Notes: a model not told the origin generated them from the letters alone. A stretch of 64,000 nt of DNA from Methylophilales bacterium LSUCC0135 (GCA_001704575.1 MCAW01000001.1:16008-80007); one strand, 5' to 3'; positions 16,937-26,713 are shown, counted from the stretch's first letter. Made by a program: numbers and translations.

Positions 16937-17828
16937 CACCCCTCAGCCGGGCGATTTCCGCTGCGGTACGGTCGCCATCGTCGGCCGCCCCAACGTCGGC
17001 AAGTCGACACTGCTGAATCATATTCTCGGGCTCAAGCTCAGCATTACATCGCGCAAGGCACAGACCACGCGCCATCGCCTGCTCGGCATTCATACCACCG
17101 ATGACAGCCAATATCTGTTCGTCGATACGCCGGGCTTCCAGCAGAAACACCTGAATGCGCTCAACAAATCGCTGAACAAGACCGTCACCCAGGTGCTGAC
17201 CGAAGTCGATGTGGTGCTGTTTGTCATTGAGCCGATGCATTTGGGCGAAGCCGACCGCCTCGTGATGAAGTTGCTGCCAAAAGACAAGCCGGTGATTCTG
17301 GTCGTCAACAAGGCCGACCTGATGGGCGACAAGGGCAATCTGCTGCCGCTGATTCAGGACTTTGATACCGAATTTCCGTTTGCCGCCATTGTGCCGGTCA
17401 GCGCTAAAAAGAATCTCTATCTCGATGAGCTGATGGCGGCGATTCGCCAATATCTGCCGCAACAGCCCGCCATTTACGGCGAAGACGAACTGACCGACAA
17501 GAACGAGCGTTTTCTTGCAGCCGAGCTGTTGCGGGAAAAAGTCTTCCGTTTCCTTGGTGACGAAGTGCCTTATGCGGTTGCTGTCGAAATCGAAAAATTC
17601 GAACAGGAAGGCAAACTGCGCCGCATTCACGCCGCCATCATTGTCGACAAGGCCAGCCAGAAGCCGATGCTGATCGGCAAGGGCGGCGAGAAGCTGAAGC
17701 AGATCTCCACCGAAGCGAGGCAGGACATGGAAAAACTGTTCGACGGCAAGGTCTGGCTGGAAGTCTGGGTGAAGGTCAAAGGCGGCTGGGCGGACGACGA
17801 ACGCGCCCTGAAAAGCCTGGGATATTGA
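16926..17828 (+). CDS. era: GTPase Era
   Basis: Ras-like GTPase needed for 30S ribosomal subunit maturation, 300 residues from the ATG at 16926. G1 is GRPNVGKST, G3 is DTPGFQQ and G4 is NKADLMG. The C-terminal KH domain contains PMLIGKGGEKLKQIS and binds the 3' end of 16S rRNA. The start overlaps the rnc coding region; a longer reading back to 16857 would lie inside rnc and is not supported. Confidence 0.97.
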   Translation: MSNNTPQPGDFRCGTVAIVGRPNVGKSTLLNHILGLKLSITSRKAQTTRHRLLGIHTTDDSQYLFVDTPGFQQKHLNALNKSLNKTVTQVLTEVDVVLFVIEPMHLGEADRLVMKLLPKDKPVILVVNKADLMGDKGNLLPLIQDFDTEFPFAAIVPVSAKKNLYLDELMAAIRQYLPQQPAIYGEDELTDKNERFLAAELLREKVFRFLGDEVPYAVAVEIEKFEQEGKLRRIHAAIIVDKASQKPMLIGKGGEKLKQISTEARQDMEKLFDGKVWLEVWVKVKGGWADDERALKSLGY

Positions 17829-17914
17829 GGCTGCACGTCCCCGGCTAACATACTGAAGCTGCCGTTATTGACAGACACTGCCTTCTTTGTGAGCTCCGTG
17901 GTTAAATTTTCGTC

Positions 17915-18643
17915 ATGAGCATTTCAACCTCCCGCCGCGATCAGCAGCCTGTATTCGTGCTGCACACTTACCCCTTCAAGGAAACCAGTCTGGTGGTTGA
18001 GCTGTTTTCGCGCGACCACGGCCGCATTGCCGCCGTCGCCAAGGGTGCGCGCCGCCCGCGTTCGGTGATGCGCGGCATGCTGCAATCCTTTCAGCCCCTG
18101 CTCGGTACCTGGTCGGGCAAAAACGAGCTGCGCAACCTGCACAGTCTGGAATGGGGCGAAGGTCTGCTGCTGTTGCAGGGGCAGGCGCTCATGTGCGGTT
18201 TCTACATGAACGAGCTGTTGTTGCGGCTGCTGCCGCGCGAGGATGCGCACGAAACCCTGTTTGATTACTATGCGCAGACACTGCGCCAGCTCGGGCAAAT
18301 CGAACATAACCCGATTACCCTGCGCCGTTTCGAGCTCGCCATGCTGCAGGAAATGGGCTATGCCGTGCCGCTGACGCATGATGAGGACGGCCGTGCGGTT
18401 GAAGCGGAACGCGCCTATTTTTATATTCCCGAGCGCGGTGCCTGTGTGGTGCAGGCAAAAACAGCGCAGCAAAGCGGCGTACAATTGGCAGGAAAAACCC
18501 TGCTGGATATGGCGCGCGACGATTATGCCGACGTGCAGACCCAGCAGCAGAGCAAGCAGTTGATGCGCGTGTTGCTGGGCCACTATCTGGGCGAGAAGCC
18601 CTTGCATACAAGACAGTTACTGATGGATTTACAACAGCTATGA
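17915..18643 (+). CDS. recO: DNA repair protein RecO
   Basis: Mediator protein of the RecF pathway that helps load RecA onto SSB-coated DNA. The 242-residue protein has the N-terminal OB fold ([33 protein letters not shown]) and a helical C-terminal domain. The zinc-finger cysteines found in some RecO proteins are not evident. It lies 86 bases after era and overlaps pdxJ by four bases, the canonical era-recO-pdxJ-acpS order. Confidence 0.94.
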   Translation: MSISTSRRDQQPVFVLHTYPFKETSLVVELFSRDHGRIAAVAKGARRPRSVMRGMLQSFQPLLGTWSGKNELRNLHSLEWGEGLLLLQGQALMCGFYMNELLLRLLPREDAHETLFDYYAQTLRQLGQIEHNPITLRRFELAMLQEMGYAVPLTHDEDGRAVEAERAYFYIPERGACVVQAKTAQQSGVQLAGKTLLDMARDDYADVQTQQQSKQLMRVLLGHYLGEKPLHTRQLLMDLQQL

Positions 18644-19362
18644 TCAAACTTGGTGTCAATATCGACCACGTCGCCACGCTCAGGCAGGCACGCGGCACAC
18701 AATATCCCAGCGTGGTGCAGGCGGCATTACGCGCCGAAGAAGCCGGGGCGGACAGCATTACCATCCATTTGCGCGAAGACCGGCGCCACATTCAGGATGC
18801 AGACGTCTACGCGCTTCGTCCGCTGTTGCAGACCAAGATGAACCTGGAGATGGCAGCGACCGATGAAATGGTCGATATCGCCCTCAAGGTGCGGCCGCAG
18901 GATGTCTGCCTGGTTCCGGAAAAGCGCGAAGAACGCACGACCGAGGGCGGGCTCGATGTGGTGAGTAATCAGGACAGGATTGCTGAAATCTGCGACCGTC
19001 TGGCCGATGCCGGCATCCGCGTTTCACTGTTCATTGCGCCGGATATCGCGCAGATCGACGCAGCACGTGCGCTGGGTGCACCGGTGATTGAAATCCATAC
19101 CGGACATTTTGCCGATACTGCCGGCAGCGTGCAGCTGCACGAGCTGGAGCGCATACGCCATGCGGCAAGATATGCCCGCGAGATCGGCCTGGCCGTCAAT
19201 GCGGGTCATGGACTCAACATTCATAATGTGCACGAGATTGCAGCGATTCCTGGTATGGAGGAGCTCAACATCGGCCACGCCATCGTTGCGCATGCGCTGT
19301 TTGTCGGCTGGGAATATGCCATCCGCGAAATGAAATCCCTCATGGTGGCGGCAGCCGGATGA
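18640..19362 (+). CDS. pdxJ: Pyridoxine 5'-phosphate synthase
   Basis: Final enzyme of DXP-dependent vitamin B6 synthesis, condensing 3-amino-2-oxopropyl phosphate with 1-deoxyxylulose 5-phosphate. The 240-residue TIM barrel begins [17 protein letters not shown] and contains [28 protein letters not shown] and the phosphate-binding [10 protein letters not shown], all family signatures. It overlaps both recO and acpS by four bases (ATGA), so translation is coupled. Confidence 0.97.
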   Translation: MIKLGVNIDHVATLRQARGTQYPSVVQAALRAEEAGADSITIHLREDRRHIQDADVYALRPLLQTKMNLEMAATDEMVDIALKVRPQDVCLVPEKREERTTEGGLDVVSNQDRIAEICDRLADAGIRVSLFIAPDIAQIDAARALGAPVIEIHTGHFADTAGSVQLHELERIRHAARYAREIGLAVNAGHGLNIHNVHEIAAIPGMEELNIGHAIVAHALFVGWEYAIREMKSLMVAAAG

Positions 19363-19736
19363 TTTTCGGTATCGGCACGGATATCGTCGAAGTTTCGCGC
19401 ATCGAGGATTCCCTCGCGCGTTTTGGCAACAGTTTTGCCGAACGCATCCTGAACGAGGCTGAATGGCAGTCCTACATGCAGTCGAACACGCCGGCACGTT
19501 TTCTCGCCAAGCGTTTCGCCGCCAAGGAGGCGTTTGCCAAGGCACTCGGTACCGGCCTGCGCGGCCCGGCGAGTTTTCAGAATATCGGCGTCACGCATGA
19601 TGACCTCGGCAAGCCGGTGCTCGATATTGCGGCGGACCTGCATGCCTTGCTCGACAGCAAGGGAGTCCGTTACATGCATTTGTCCATCAGCGACGAGAAG
19701 GCGCTGGCTGCTGCATTTGTCGTGCTGGAAACATGA
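19359..19736 (+). CDS. acpS: Holo-[acyl-carrier-protein] synthase
   Basis: Transfers 4'-phosphopantetheine from coenzyme A to apo-ACP in fatty-acid synthesis. The 125-residue protein has the magnesium-binding [13 protein letters not shown] at the N-terminus and the second signature [15 protein letters not shown]. Length is normal for the trimeric AcpS type. Overlaps with pdxJ upstream and tcdA downstream (ATGA each) indicate one transcript. Confidence 0.96.
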   Translation: MIFGIGTDIVEVSRIEDSLARFGNSFAERILNEAEWQSYMQSNTPARFLAKRFAAKEAFAKALGTGLRGPASFQNIGVTHDDLGKPVLDIAADLHALLDSKGVRYMHLSISDEKALAAAFVVLET

Positions 19737-20515
19737 GCGCGGATGAAATGGATTTCGTGCGCCGTTTCGGCGGCGTTGCCCGACTTTATGGCGATGCCGG
19801 ACTGCAGGCCTTTGGCGTTGCGCACGTCATCGTTATCGGCATTGGCGGTGTTGGTTCGTGGGCGGCCGAGGCGCTGGCGCGCAATGCAGTCGGCCGTATC
19901 ACGCTGATCGATCTCGACCATATTGCCGAGTCCAACGTCAATCGCCAGTTACATGCGCTTGATGGCGAATTGGGCAAGGCCAAGGTGGCGGCGATGGCCG
20001 CGCGCATACGGGCGATCAACCCGCTCTGCGTGGTCGATCAGGTCGAGGATTTCGTCACGCCGGAGAATGTTGAAACCTTGCTGGACCGGGGGGCGGACGT
20101 CGTGCTCGATGCGATTGATGACGCCAGGGCGAAGATTGCCCTAGCGGCATGGTGCCGTGCGCACAAGCAGCCGCTGGTGATGACTGGCGGCGCCGGCGGC
20201 AGACTGGATCCGACCAGAATTTCGGTGGCGGATCTTGCCAATACCAGTGGCGATCGCTTGCTGGCCAAGGTGCGTAATCAGTTGCGGCGCGATCACGGTT
20301 TCCCCAAAAGCGAAAAAGGCAGGTTCGGCATTCCTTGTGTTTATTCCGACGAGCCTGTGCATCGGCCGAAAAGCCGCCATTGCGATGTCGAGGATACCGC
20401 CATCACCGGGCTCAACTGCGCCGGCTACGGTTCATCTGTCTGTGTCACTGCGCCTTTCGGCATGGCAGCTGCGGCTTTGGTACTGAACCACCTGCAGAAA
20501 CACCGGTCTGCCTGA
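19733..20515 (+). CDS. tcdA: tRNA threonylcarbamoyladenosine dehydratase TcdA
   Basis: E1-like ATP-dependent enzyme (CsdL/YgdL) that cyclises t6A37 in tRNA to ct6A. The 260-residue protein has the nucleotide-binding IVIGIGGVGSWAAEALAR and the acidic segment TLIDLDHIAESNVNRQ. A later cysteine pair is at NCAGYGSSVCV. ThiF/HesA-family relatives exist, but the RFGGVARLYG N-terminus and the length favour TcdA. It is the last of a chain of four overlapping genes starting at recO. Confidence 0.92.
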   Translation: MSADEMDFVRRFGGVARLYGDAGLQAFGVAHVIVIGIGGVGSWAAEALARNAVGRITLIDLDHIAESNVNRQLHALDGELGKAKVAAMAARIRAINPLCVVDQVEDFVTPENVETLLDRGADVVLDAIDDARAKIALAAWCRAHKQPLVMTGGAGGRLDPTRISVADLANTSGDRLLAKVRNQLRRDHGFPKSEKGRFGIPCVYSDEPVHRPKSRHCDVEDTAITGLNCAGYGSSVCVTAPFGMAAAALVLNHLQKHRSA

Positions 20516-20538
20516 CGTGTTCCATCGAGTTAGCCGGC

Positions 20539-20751
20539 ATGACCAACAACAAGCAATTCAAGGGCAACAAAGCCAGCCTGCCAAGTAAAATCTGCGTCCA
20601 ATGCGGCAGGGAAATGAGCTGGCGCAAATCCTGGGCGAAAAACTGGCAGGCCGTGAAATACTGTTCTGACGGATGCCGCAGGCAGGCCAGACAACAAGGC
20701 GGGCAACCGTCCGAAGATGCCGCCGGCACCGGGTCTGGAGTTTCCTCATGA
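20539..20751 (+). CDS. DUF2256 zinc-ribbon protein
   Basis: A 70-residue protein with the DUF2256 pattern C-x2-C ... W-x2-W ... C-x3-C: CVQCGREMSWRKSW followed by KYCSDGCRRQ. These four cysteines should bind zinc. Members are usually encoded next to photolyase/cryptochrome genes, and here the stop overlaps the photolyase start (ATGA). The first ribosome-site candidate is weak. Function is unknown; a role linked to the photolyase is suggested only by context. Confidence 0.87.
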   Translation: MTNNKQFKGNKASLPSKICVQCGREMSWRKSWAKNWQAVKYCSDGCRRQARQQGGQPSEDAAGTGSGVSS

Positions 20752-22289
20752 GCTGCCGTCATCTGGTCATCATTCTGGGCGATCAGCTGAATCCGGATAA
20801 TCCCGCGCTCGAGGATTTCGACCCCGCCTGTGATCGCTTGCTGATGGTGGAAGCTGCAGGTGAGGCAAGCCATGTCTGGAGCCACAAGGCGCGTATCGCG
20901 CTGTTCCTGTCGGCCATGCGCCACCATGCGGAATGGCTGCGCGCTCATGGCATGGCGCCGATCTACCTCAAACTCGGTGAGCACGCTTACCCCACGCTCA
21001 AAGCCGCCTGGGCTGCACAGATTGCCGGGCTCAAACCACAACGCATCATCGTTTGCGAACCGGGCGAATATCGACTGGAGCAGTCCTTGAAAACCTGCGC
21101 CGCTGAAGCCGGAGTGCCGCTGGTGATAAGGGACGACAGCCATTTTCTCTGCAGCAGGGCGGAATTCAAACGCTGGGCCGGCAGCAGCCGTTCATTGCGC
21201 ATGGAGTTTTTCTACCGTCACATGCGCAGGCAGCATGATGTGCTGATGGACGGCGCATCACCTGCCGGTGGTGCCTGGAATTACGATGCCGACAACCGGC
21301 AATCCTTCGGCAAGCAAGGCCCGCAGGCAGTGCCGTCATTGCCGCAGCAGACTGTCGATGACATCACGCAGCAGGTTTTTGCCGATGTCGAACAGCATTT
21401 CCCTCAGCATCCCGGCTCGCTGCAATATTTTTGCTGGCCGGTGACGCGCGCGCAGGCGCTGGCATTTCTCGACGATTTCATCGCAAACAAGCTGGCCGGC
21501 TTCGGCCCGTATCAGGATGCGATGTGGCAGGGAGAAGCACCGTTTTTGTGGCATTCGCTGCTGGCTTCATCGCTCAATCTCAAGCTGTTGAATCCGCGCG
21601 AGGTGATTTTGGCGGCAGAGCAGGCCTGGCATCAGCGCCGGCTGCCGCTGGCCAGCGTGGAAGGGTTTATCCGACAGATACTGGGCTGGCGCGAATTCAT
21701 ACGCGGCGTCTATTGGCTGGATATGCCTGGCCTGGGTGAAGCCAACCATTACCAGCACCAGCGTGCCTTGCCGGGATGGTTCTGGACCGGCGACACGCAG
21801 ATGAACTGCCTGCGCCAGACCATCAGGCAGACGCTGGAATACGGTTACGCTCACCATATCCAGCGACTGATGGTGACAGGCTTGTTCGGCCTGCTGGCGG
21901 AAATTGCACCGCGCGAGGTCGAGGCCTGGTACCTCGCGGTTTATGTCGATGCTGTGGAATGGGTGGAGCTGCCGAATACGGCCGGCATGGCCTTGTACGC
22001 CAACGGCGGCCGCTTCACCAGCAAGCCCTATGTGGCGAGTGGTGCCTATATCAAGCGTATGAGCAATTACTGCTCAGGCTGTCGCTACAAGCCTGAGATC
22101 AAGAGTGGGGCAGAGGCCTGCCCCTATACAGTGCTTTACTGGAATTTTCTGATGCGGCATTATGACAGTTTCGCCCGCAATCCGAGAACCGCACTGATGG
22201 CGAAGAACGTCGACCGCATGAGCGAACAGGAGCGCATTGCCATCAGCGATCACGCGTCCGCATTGCTGCAGCGGCTGGAGCAGTTGTAG
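20748..22289 (+). CDS. Fe-S bacterial cryptochrome/(6-4) photolyase (PhrB-like)
   Basis: A 513-residue member of the FeS-BCP branch of the photolyase/cryptochrome family, whose studied member, Agrobacterium PhrB, repairs (6-4) photoproducts using light. The N-terminal alpha/beta domain (HLVIILGDQLNPDNPAL) is the antenna-type region and the C-terminal helical domain binds FAD. Cysteines at 354, 442, 445 and 458 have the same spacing as the four PhrB [4Fe-4S] ligands (350, 438, 441, 454), so the cluster is intact. It starts at 20748, overlapping the DUF2256 stop; an earlier in-frame ATG lies inside DUF2256. Confidence 0.92.
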   Translation: MSCRHLVIILGDQLNPDNPALEDFDPACDRLLMVEAAGEASHVWSHKARIALFLSAMRHHAEWLRAHGMAPIYLKLGEHAYPTLKAAWAAQIAGLKPQRIIVCEPGEYRLEQSLKTCAAEAGVPLVIRDDSHFLCSRAEFKRWAGSSRSLRMEFFYRHMRRQHDVLMDGASPAGGAWNYDADNRQSFGKQGPQAVPSLPQQTVDDITQQVFADVEQHFPQHPGSLQYFCWPVTRAQALAFLDDFIANKLAGFGPYQDAMWQGEAPFLWHSLLASSLNLKLLNPREVILAAEQAWHQRRLPLASVEGFIRQILGWREFIRGVYWLDMPGLGEANHYQHQRALPGWFWTGDTQMNCLRQTIRQTLEYGYAHHIQRLMVTGLFGLLAEIAPREVEAWYLAVYVDAVEWVELPNTAGMALYANGGRFTSKPYVASGAYIKRMSNYCSGCRYKPEIKSGAEACPYTVLYWNFLMRHYDSFARNPRTALMAKNVDRMSEQERIAISDHASALLQRLEQL

Positions 22290-22318
22290 CAGACGCAGAA
22301 CTCGTCGGCTGTAAGGTT

Positions 22319-22810
22319 TCAGTACTGCGTGCGCCAGGAAAACACCACGCGCTGATGTTTGTCGTTGATGCGCAGGTGGTGCGTCTTGACAATGCCATTG
22401 TATGCGGCCGTGATGACATATCTGCCGGCCGGCATTTTTGCCAGCAGCAACGGGCCTTTGGTAACGGTGTCGACGACCAGGCTGCCTTTGCTGTCGGTGA
22501 TCTGAACCGGCACGCTGGCGAGAAAGCTTTCGCGTTTGGCGGTTTTTTCCAGGAACAGCAGTTCAAGCTGATATTCATGCGAAATCCGGCGCATCTCCTG
22601 TGATTCGCAGAAGCCGATGCCGCCGCTGACAAAAGTCACTTCATTTTCGACGTGAATTTCCAGATCAACTTCTTCCGGAGTGCAGGGCTCGTCGAGCTCC
22701 TCAAACATCAGCGACTCTTCGGTTCCTTCCAAATGCGCAGCTGCCTGCTGCGGCAGTGCATAGGTGGCAAGCAAGAATAAGGCAGCGACAATGTAAGCTG
22801 GGGTTTTCAC
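22319..22810 (-). CDS. Exported hypothetical protein, carboxypeptidase-regulatory-like
   Basis: A 163-residue protein with a signal peptide (about residues 1-25, ending QQAAA). The mature part is acidic at first (HLEGTEESLMFEELDEP) and its C-terminal half reads like a small beta-sandwich: PVQITDSKGSLVVDTVTKGPLLLAKMP, then GRYVITAAYNGIVKTHHLRI. This resembles carboxypeptidase regulatory-like or transthyretin-like domains that bind or present surfaces in the periplasm. Two cysteines (in PCTPEE and GFCESQ) could form a disulfide. No specific function can be given. It is convergent with the photolyase gene. Confidence 0.7.
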   Translation of the reverse strand: MKTPAYIVAALFLLATYALPQQAAAHLEGTEESLMFEELDEPCTPEEVDLEIHVENEVTFVSGGIGFCESQEMRRISHEYQLELLFLEKTAKRESFLASVPVQITDSKGSLVVDTVTKGPLLLAKMPAGRYVITAAYNGIVKTHHLRINDKHQRVVFSWRTQY

Positions 22811-22901
22811 TCTGGTTCCTCTGAATTTAAAAAGATTGCAAGCTTTATCATCTGCCTATTGAAGGTTTAATTCAATAGCTTTTGCAAGTCTTTGTTTTAT
22901 T

Positions 22902-24614
22902 TCAGGCAAAGTAGTAGAGCGGAATGATCATGAGTTCCGTCATTTCTACGTAAATCAGCGCGAACCAGGCGGCCGCCATGGTTTTGGCCGCCGATACCTT
23001 CTCCCGCAGCGGTTTCACGTCGAATGCCACGCAGATGCGTTCTTCATCGGCGCTGAACGGTATGGTGCGGTGGAACACGGACGAAGGGAAAAAACAGACA
23101 TCGCCGACGGCCGGCGCGACGACCTTGCGCGGAAAGTCATGATGCTTTTGCGGGTAGTTGTCGCCATGCACGCTGAGTTCGATGCAGCCTTCTTCATCGT
23201 TCAGCACTTTTTGCGGTATCGCCAGATACACAGCGCCACTGATCCAGCCTTCCTCATGGATGTGGGAGCCAAGATGGCCACCCTGGCGCATCCGCACATA
23301 CCAGGAACTGCTGAAATCGATCTCCTTGGGAAATTCGCGTATGAACGCGCAATCTTCATGTTTATAGGTCTGGTAATAGCGGCGCACGGTATCCGCGATC
23401 AGGTCTGCCAGTTTTCTGAACGATGCTTCCGGTCGCTTGAACAGGTTGCCGGAGGATTGAACGCCATTGTGCAGCCTGCTCTGCATGCGGTTTTGCACCC
23501 GTCCGGTCGACTCCACTTCGTTGATGTCATGCAGCAGCTGTTTGAGCAACAGGCTGTCTGGTTGCGCGAGTTCGTCGATTTTGCCGTGATAGACAAAATC
23601 GAGCGGATTCTTGCAGAAGTTGTAAGTGTCGGCCTCGCCGAAGTTGAGTGCGTAATGGGTAGACAAAGTCGCCAGCAACGGTGAGCTGCTATTGGCCTCG
23701 ATGGCGACTTGCAATTTTGCACGGAATTCCTCGTAGCGCTTGGTCTTGTACAGGCAGTAAAGCGTGCGCTCGCGCCAGTCGTCGAACTGCGATTTTTCGA
23801 AATGCGGTATGGCGCGTTCCAGTTCGCCGTTGTCATAGAGGAAGACAGCGAGATTGTAATTCGCGCTGGCATTGTCCGGGTCGATGGCGAGCGCCTGATG
23901 GAAGTGCGCGACGGCATCGTTCAATTGACCCTGATGCCAGAGCGATTCGCCCAGGTTGCTGTGCGCTTCGGCATAATTGGGGTTGATGGCCAGCGCATTA
24001 CGGAAACTCTGGATGGCATCCTGCAGCAGCCCGTGGTTGCGCAACGCCGTGCCTAGATTGAAGTGGCCGCGTGCATCGGGGTGAATGGCAAGCGCCTTGC
24101 GGTAGCTCTGAATGGCGTCTTCGAGTTTGCCCTGCACTTGCAATACCGCGCCCAGATTGCCGTATGCTTCGTAAAAACCCGGCTCGATGGAGATGGCCTT
24201 GCGGTAAGCGGCGATGGCTTCTTCATGGCGGTTGAGCGATTGCAGCGCGATGCCGAGATTGAAATAAGCTACCGCGAGGCCGGGCTTAAGGCTGACTGCC
24301 CTGCGATAACTCTGTATGGCCTCTTCGGTTCTGCCGAGATTGCCGAGCACGACACCGAGATTGAAGTGGATTTCGGCGATCTTGTTATCCAGCCCGATGG
24401 CCTGGCGGTAGACTTCTGCCGCTTCCGCATATTTGCGCTGGCCTTCGAGGGCGACGCCAAGCACGTTGTACAGCACGAACATTTGCGGGTATTGCGCGAT
24501 CATGCGCCTGGCGTTGCTTTCCGTTTGCGCCAGCTGGCCGCTGTTGAGCTGGTTGATCAGGGATTGCACCTCATGCTGAGGCGCGATTCTGGGTTGTTGC
24601 ATCTGCATTTTCAT
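22902..24614 (-). CDS. TPR protein with C-terminal 2OG-Fe(II) oxygenase domain
   Basis: About 570 residues. The N-terminal 330 residues are tandem tetratricopeptide repeats of the 34-residue type (for example AIQSYRRAVSLKPGLAVAYF). The C-terminal region matches the putative 2OG-Fe(II) oxygenase family found after TPRs. Candidate iron ligands are the HIHEEG motif (H451 or H453 with E454) and H515 in VFHRTIPF, with R526 placed to bind 2-oxoglutarate. A hydrophobic tail follows (about 546-570). The substrate is unknown, probably a protein or peptide held by the repeats. I start at the methionine at 24614; the longer reading to 24743 would overlap the htpG heat-shock promoter. Start choice is uncertain by a few codons. 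Confidence 0.82.
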   Translation of the reverse strand: MKMQMQQPRIAPQHEVQSLINQLNSGQLAQTESNARRMIAQYPQMFVLYNVLGVALEGQRKYAEAAEVYRQAIGLDNKIAEIHFNLGVVLGNLGRTEEAIQSYRRAVSLKPGLAVAYFNLGIALQSLNRHEEAIAAYRKAISIEPGFYEAYGNLGAVLQVQGKLEDAIQSYRKALAIHPDARGHFNLGTALRNHGLLQDAIQSFRNALAINPNYAEAHSNLGESLWHQGQLNDAVAHFHQALAIDPDNASANYNLAVFLYDNGELERAIPHFEKSQFDDWRERTLYCLYKTKRYEEFRAKLQVAIEANSSSPLLATLSTHYALNFGEADTYNFCKNPLDFVYHGKIDELAQPDSLLLKQLLHDINEVESTGRVQNRMQSRLHNGVQSSGNLFKRPEASFRKLADLIADTVRRYYQTYKHEDCAFIREFPKEIDFSSSWYVRMRQGGHLGSHIHEEGWISGAVYLAIPQKVLNDEEGCIELSVHGDNYPQKHHDFPRKVVAPAVGDVCFFPSSVFHRTIPFSADEERICVAFDVKPLREKVSAAKTMAAAWFALIYVEMTELMIIPLYYFA

Positions 24615-24728
24615 GAGCGGCACCAAATCGGGATTGAAGAAGCAGCGGAAAGCCTGCTGCGCACATGTATGGTGCCAGATTATACCGGGGCAAGAAAAAG
24701 TGTAAATGAATTGTAACCGGCTTCTGCT

Positions 24729-24756
24729 CTTGAAAAATTTCATCCGGCCCGCATAT
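24729..24756 (+). promoter_or_regulatory. Sigma-32 (heat-shock) type promoter of htpG
   Basis: CTTGAAA at 24729-24735 and CCGCATAT at 24749-24756 are separated by 13 bases, close to the sigma-32 consensus CTTGAAA-N13/14-CCCCATnT. The element lies 39 bases before the htpG ATG on the same strand. htpG is a classical sigma-32 regulon member, so sequence and context agree. Confidence 0.75.
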
Positions 24757-24794
24757 GCAGATCATTCCATCGTATTTATCCGGGAGATCACGCA

Positions 24795-26681
24795 ATGACC
24801 GCAACAACCACGCAAAAAGAAACGCTGGGCTTTCAGGCCGAGGTGAAGCAACTGCTGCATTTGATGATTCATTCGCTCTACAGCAATAAGGAAATCGTGC
24901 TGCGTGAACTGATCTCGAATGCCTCCGACGCCGCAGACAAGCTGCGTTTCGAGGCGCTGGCCGATAACAGCCTCTACGGTAATGATAGTGAGCTGAAGAT
25001 ACGCATCAGTTTCGACAAGGCTGCACGCACCGTCACTATTTCCGACAACGGCATCGGCATGAGCCGTCAGGAAGTCATCGACAACATCGGCACCATCGCC
25101 AAATCCGGCACGCGTGAATTCATCAATGCACTGAGCGGCGACCAGAAGAAAGATGCCGCGCTGATCGGCCAGTTCGGCGTGGGCTTTTATTCATCCTTTA
25201 TCATCGCCGACAAGGTGACGCTGGTGACCCGCCGCGCCGGCAGCGAAGAGGCGGTGCAGTGGGAGTCGAGCGGCGCGGGTGATTACACCATTTCTGCAGC
25301 GGACAAGGTGACACGCGGTACCGATATCGTCCTGCATCTGCGCGAAGGCGAGGATGAGTTTCTCAATGACTGGAAACTGAAATCCATCATCCGCAAGTAT
25401 TCCGACCATATCACGCTACCGATTGTCATGAAGAAATCTGAATGGAAGGACGGCGAGCAGGTGCCTACCGACGAGGACGAAGTGGTTAACAAGGCCTCCG
25501 CCTTGTGGGCGCGCAGCAAGCAGGACATCAGCGAAGATGACTACAAGGAATTCTACAAGCACGTCTCCCATGATTTCGAAGACCCGCTGGCGTGGAGCCA
25601 CAACCGCGTCGAGGGCAAGCAGGAATACATCTCGCTGCTTTATATCCCGGCCAAGGCGCCGTTCGATCTTTACGACCGTGAGCGCCGTCACGGCATCAAG
25701 CTCTATGTCAAGCGCGTGTTCATCATGGAAGACGCCGAAAAGCTGATGCCGCAATACCTGCGTTTCGTGCGCGGCGTCATCGACAGCGCCGATCTGCCCT
25801 TGAACGTATCACGCGAGATACTGCAGCACAGCAAGGATATCGACACCATCAAGGCCGGCTCGGTGAAGAAGGTGCTGGGCCTGCTGGAAGACCTGGCAGA
25901 GAACCGGACCGAGGATTATCAGAAGTTCTGGAAAGAGTTCGGCCGCGTACTGAAGGAAGGGCCGGGTGAGGACTTTGCCAACAAGGAAAAGATCGCCGGT
26001 CTCCTGCGTTTTGCTTCCACGCATCTCAATAACGAAGAGCAGGTGGTTTCCCTCAAGGCTTACATCGAGCGCATGAAGGAAGGCCAGGACAAGATTTACT
26101 ACATCACAGCCGACAGTTTTGCTGCTGCCAAACACAGCCCGCATCTGGAAATCTTCCGCAAGAAGGGTATCGAGGTGCTGCTGCTCTCCGACCGTGTCGA
26201 CGAATGGCTGCTGGGCAGCCTGACCGAGTTCGACGGCAAGCCGCTGCAATCGGTGGCCAAGGGCGATCTGGATTTGGGCAAGCTGGAAGACGAAGCGGAA
26301 AAGGAAGCGCAGAAAAAGGTCGAGGACGAATACAAATCCCTCATTGAGAAAATTCAGGCCACACTGGGAGAAAAAGTGAAGGAAGTGCGCGTCACCCACC
26401 GGCTGACCGAATCACCGGCCTGTCTGGTGGCGGGTGAGCACGATCTTTCCGGTAACCTGGAACGCATGCTGAAAGCCGCCGGCCAGAAGACGCCGGACAG
26501 CAAGCCGGTGCTGGAAATCAACCCGGCCCATCGGCTCTTGCAATTGTTGAAAGCCGAGAATGACACCACGCGCTTCGACGATCTCACACATGTGTTGTTT
26601 GACCAGGCGCTGCTGGCCGAGGGCGGCCAGCTGGATGACCCGGCAAGCTTTGTCAAGCGCATGAACAGCTTGTTGGCCTGA
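24795..26681 (+). CDS. htpG: Molecular chaperone HtpG (Hsp90)
   Basis: Bacterial Hsp90, 628 residues. The N-terminal GHKL ATPase domain has the family signatures [24 protein letters not shown] and GTIAKSGT, and the glycine-rich lid [10 protein letters not shown] middle domain follows (about 235-500, including the SRE segment LNVSREILQ) and a C-terminal dimerisation domain. GGGAG at 24781-24785 precedes the ATG. It assists folding and remodelling of client proteins under stress. It is divergent from the TPR-oxygenase gene and ends before a clear terminator. Confidence 0.98.
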   Translation: MTATTTQKETLGFQAEVKQLLHLMIHSLYSNKEIVLRELISNASDAADKLRFEALADNSLYGNDSELKIRISFDKAARTVTISDNGIGMSRQEVIDNIGTIAKSGTREFINALSGDQKKDAALIGQFGVGFYSSFIIADKVTLVTRRAGSEEAVQWESSGAGDYTISAADKVTRGTDIVLHLREGEDEFLNDWKLKSIIRKYSDHITLPIVMKKSEWKDGEQVPTDEDEVVNKASALWARSKQDISEDDYKEFYKHVSHDFEDPLAWSHNRVEGKQEYISLLYIPAKAPFDLYDRERRHGIKLYVKRVFIMEDAEKLMPQYLRFVRGVIDSADLPLNVSREILQHSKDIDTIKAGSVKKVLGLLEDLAENRTEDYQKFWKEFGRVLKEGPGEDFANKEKIAGLLRFASTHLNNEEQVVSLKAYIERMKEGQDKIYYITADSFAAAKHSPHLEIFRKKGIEVLLLSDRVDEWLLGSLTEFDGKPLQSVAKGDLDLGKLEDEAEKEAQKKVEDEYKSLIEKIQATLGEKVKEVRVTHRLTESPACLVAGEHDLSGNLERMLKAAGQKTPDSKPVLEINPAHRLLQLLKAENDTTRFDDLTHVLFDQALLAEGGQLDDPASFVKRMNSLLA

Positions 26682-26713
26682 GCTGATTCTGCATTCTGAT
26701 GCAGTAATGAAAA

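Noticed and set aside
13724-16939. A 1071-codon open frame on the minus strand opposite lepA, lepB, DUF4845 and rnc
   Set aside because: It is antisense to four well-conserved genes, rich in His/Gln/Arg, and shows no domain or plausible start; a codon-bias artefact of the genes on the plus strand.
17868-17907. TTGACA at 17868-17873 as a recO promoter
   Set aside because: No acceptable -10 hexamer lies 16-18 bases downstream; the nearest TTAAAT is 28 bases away.
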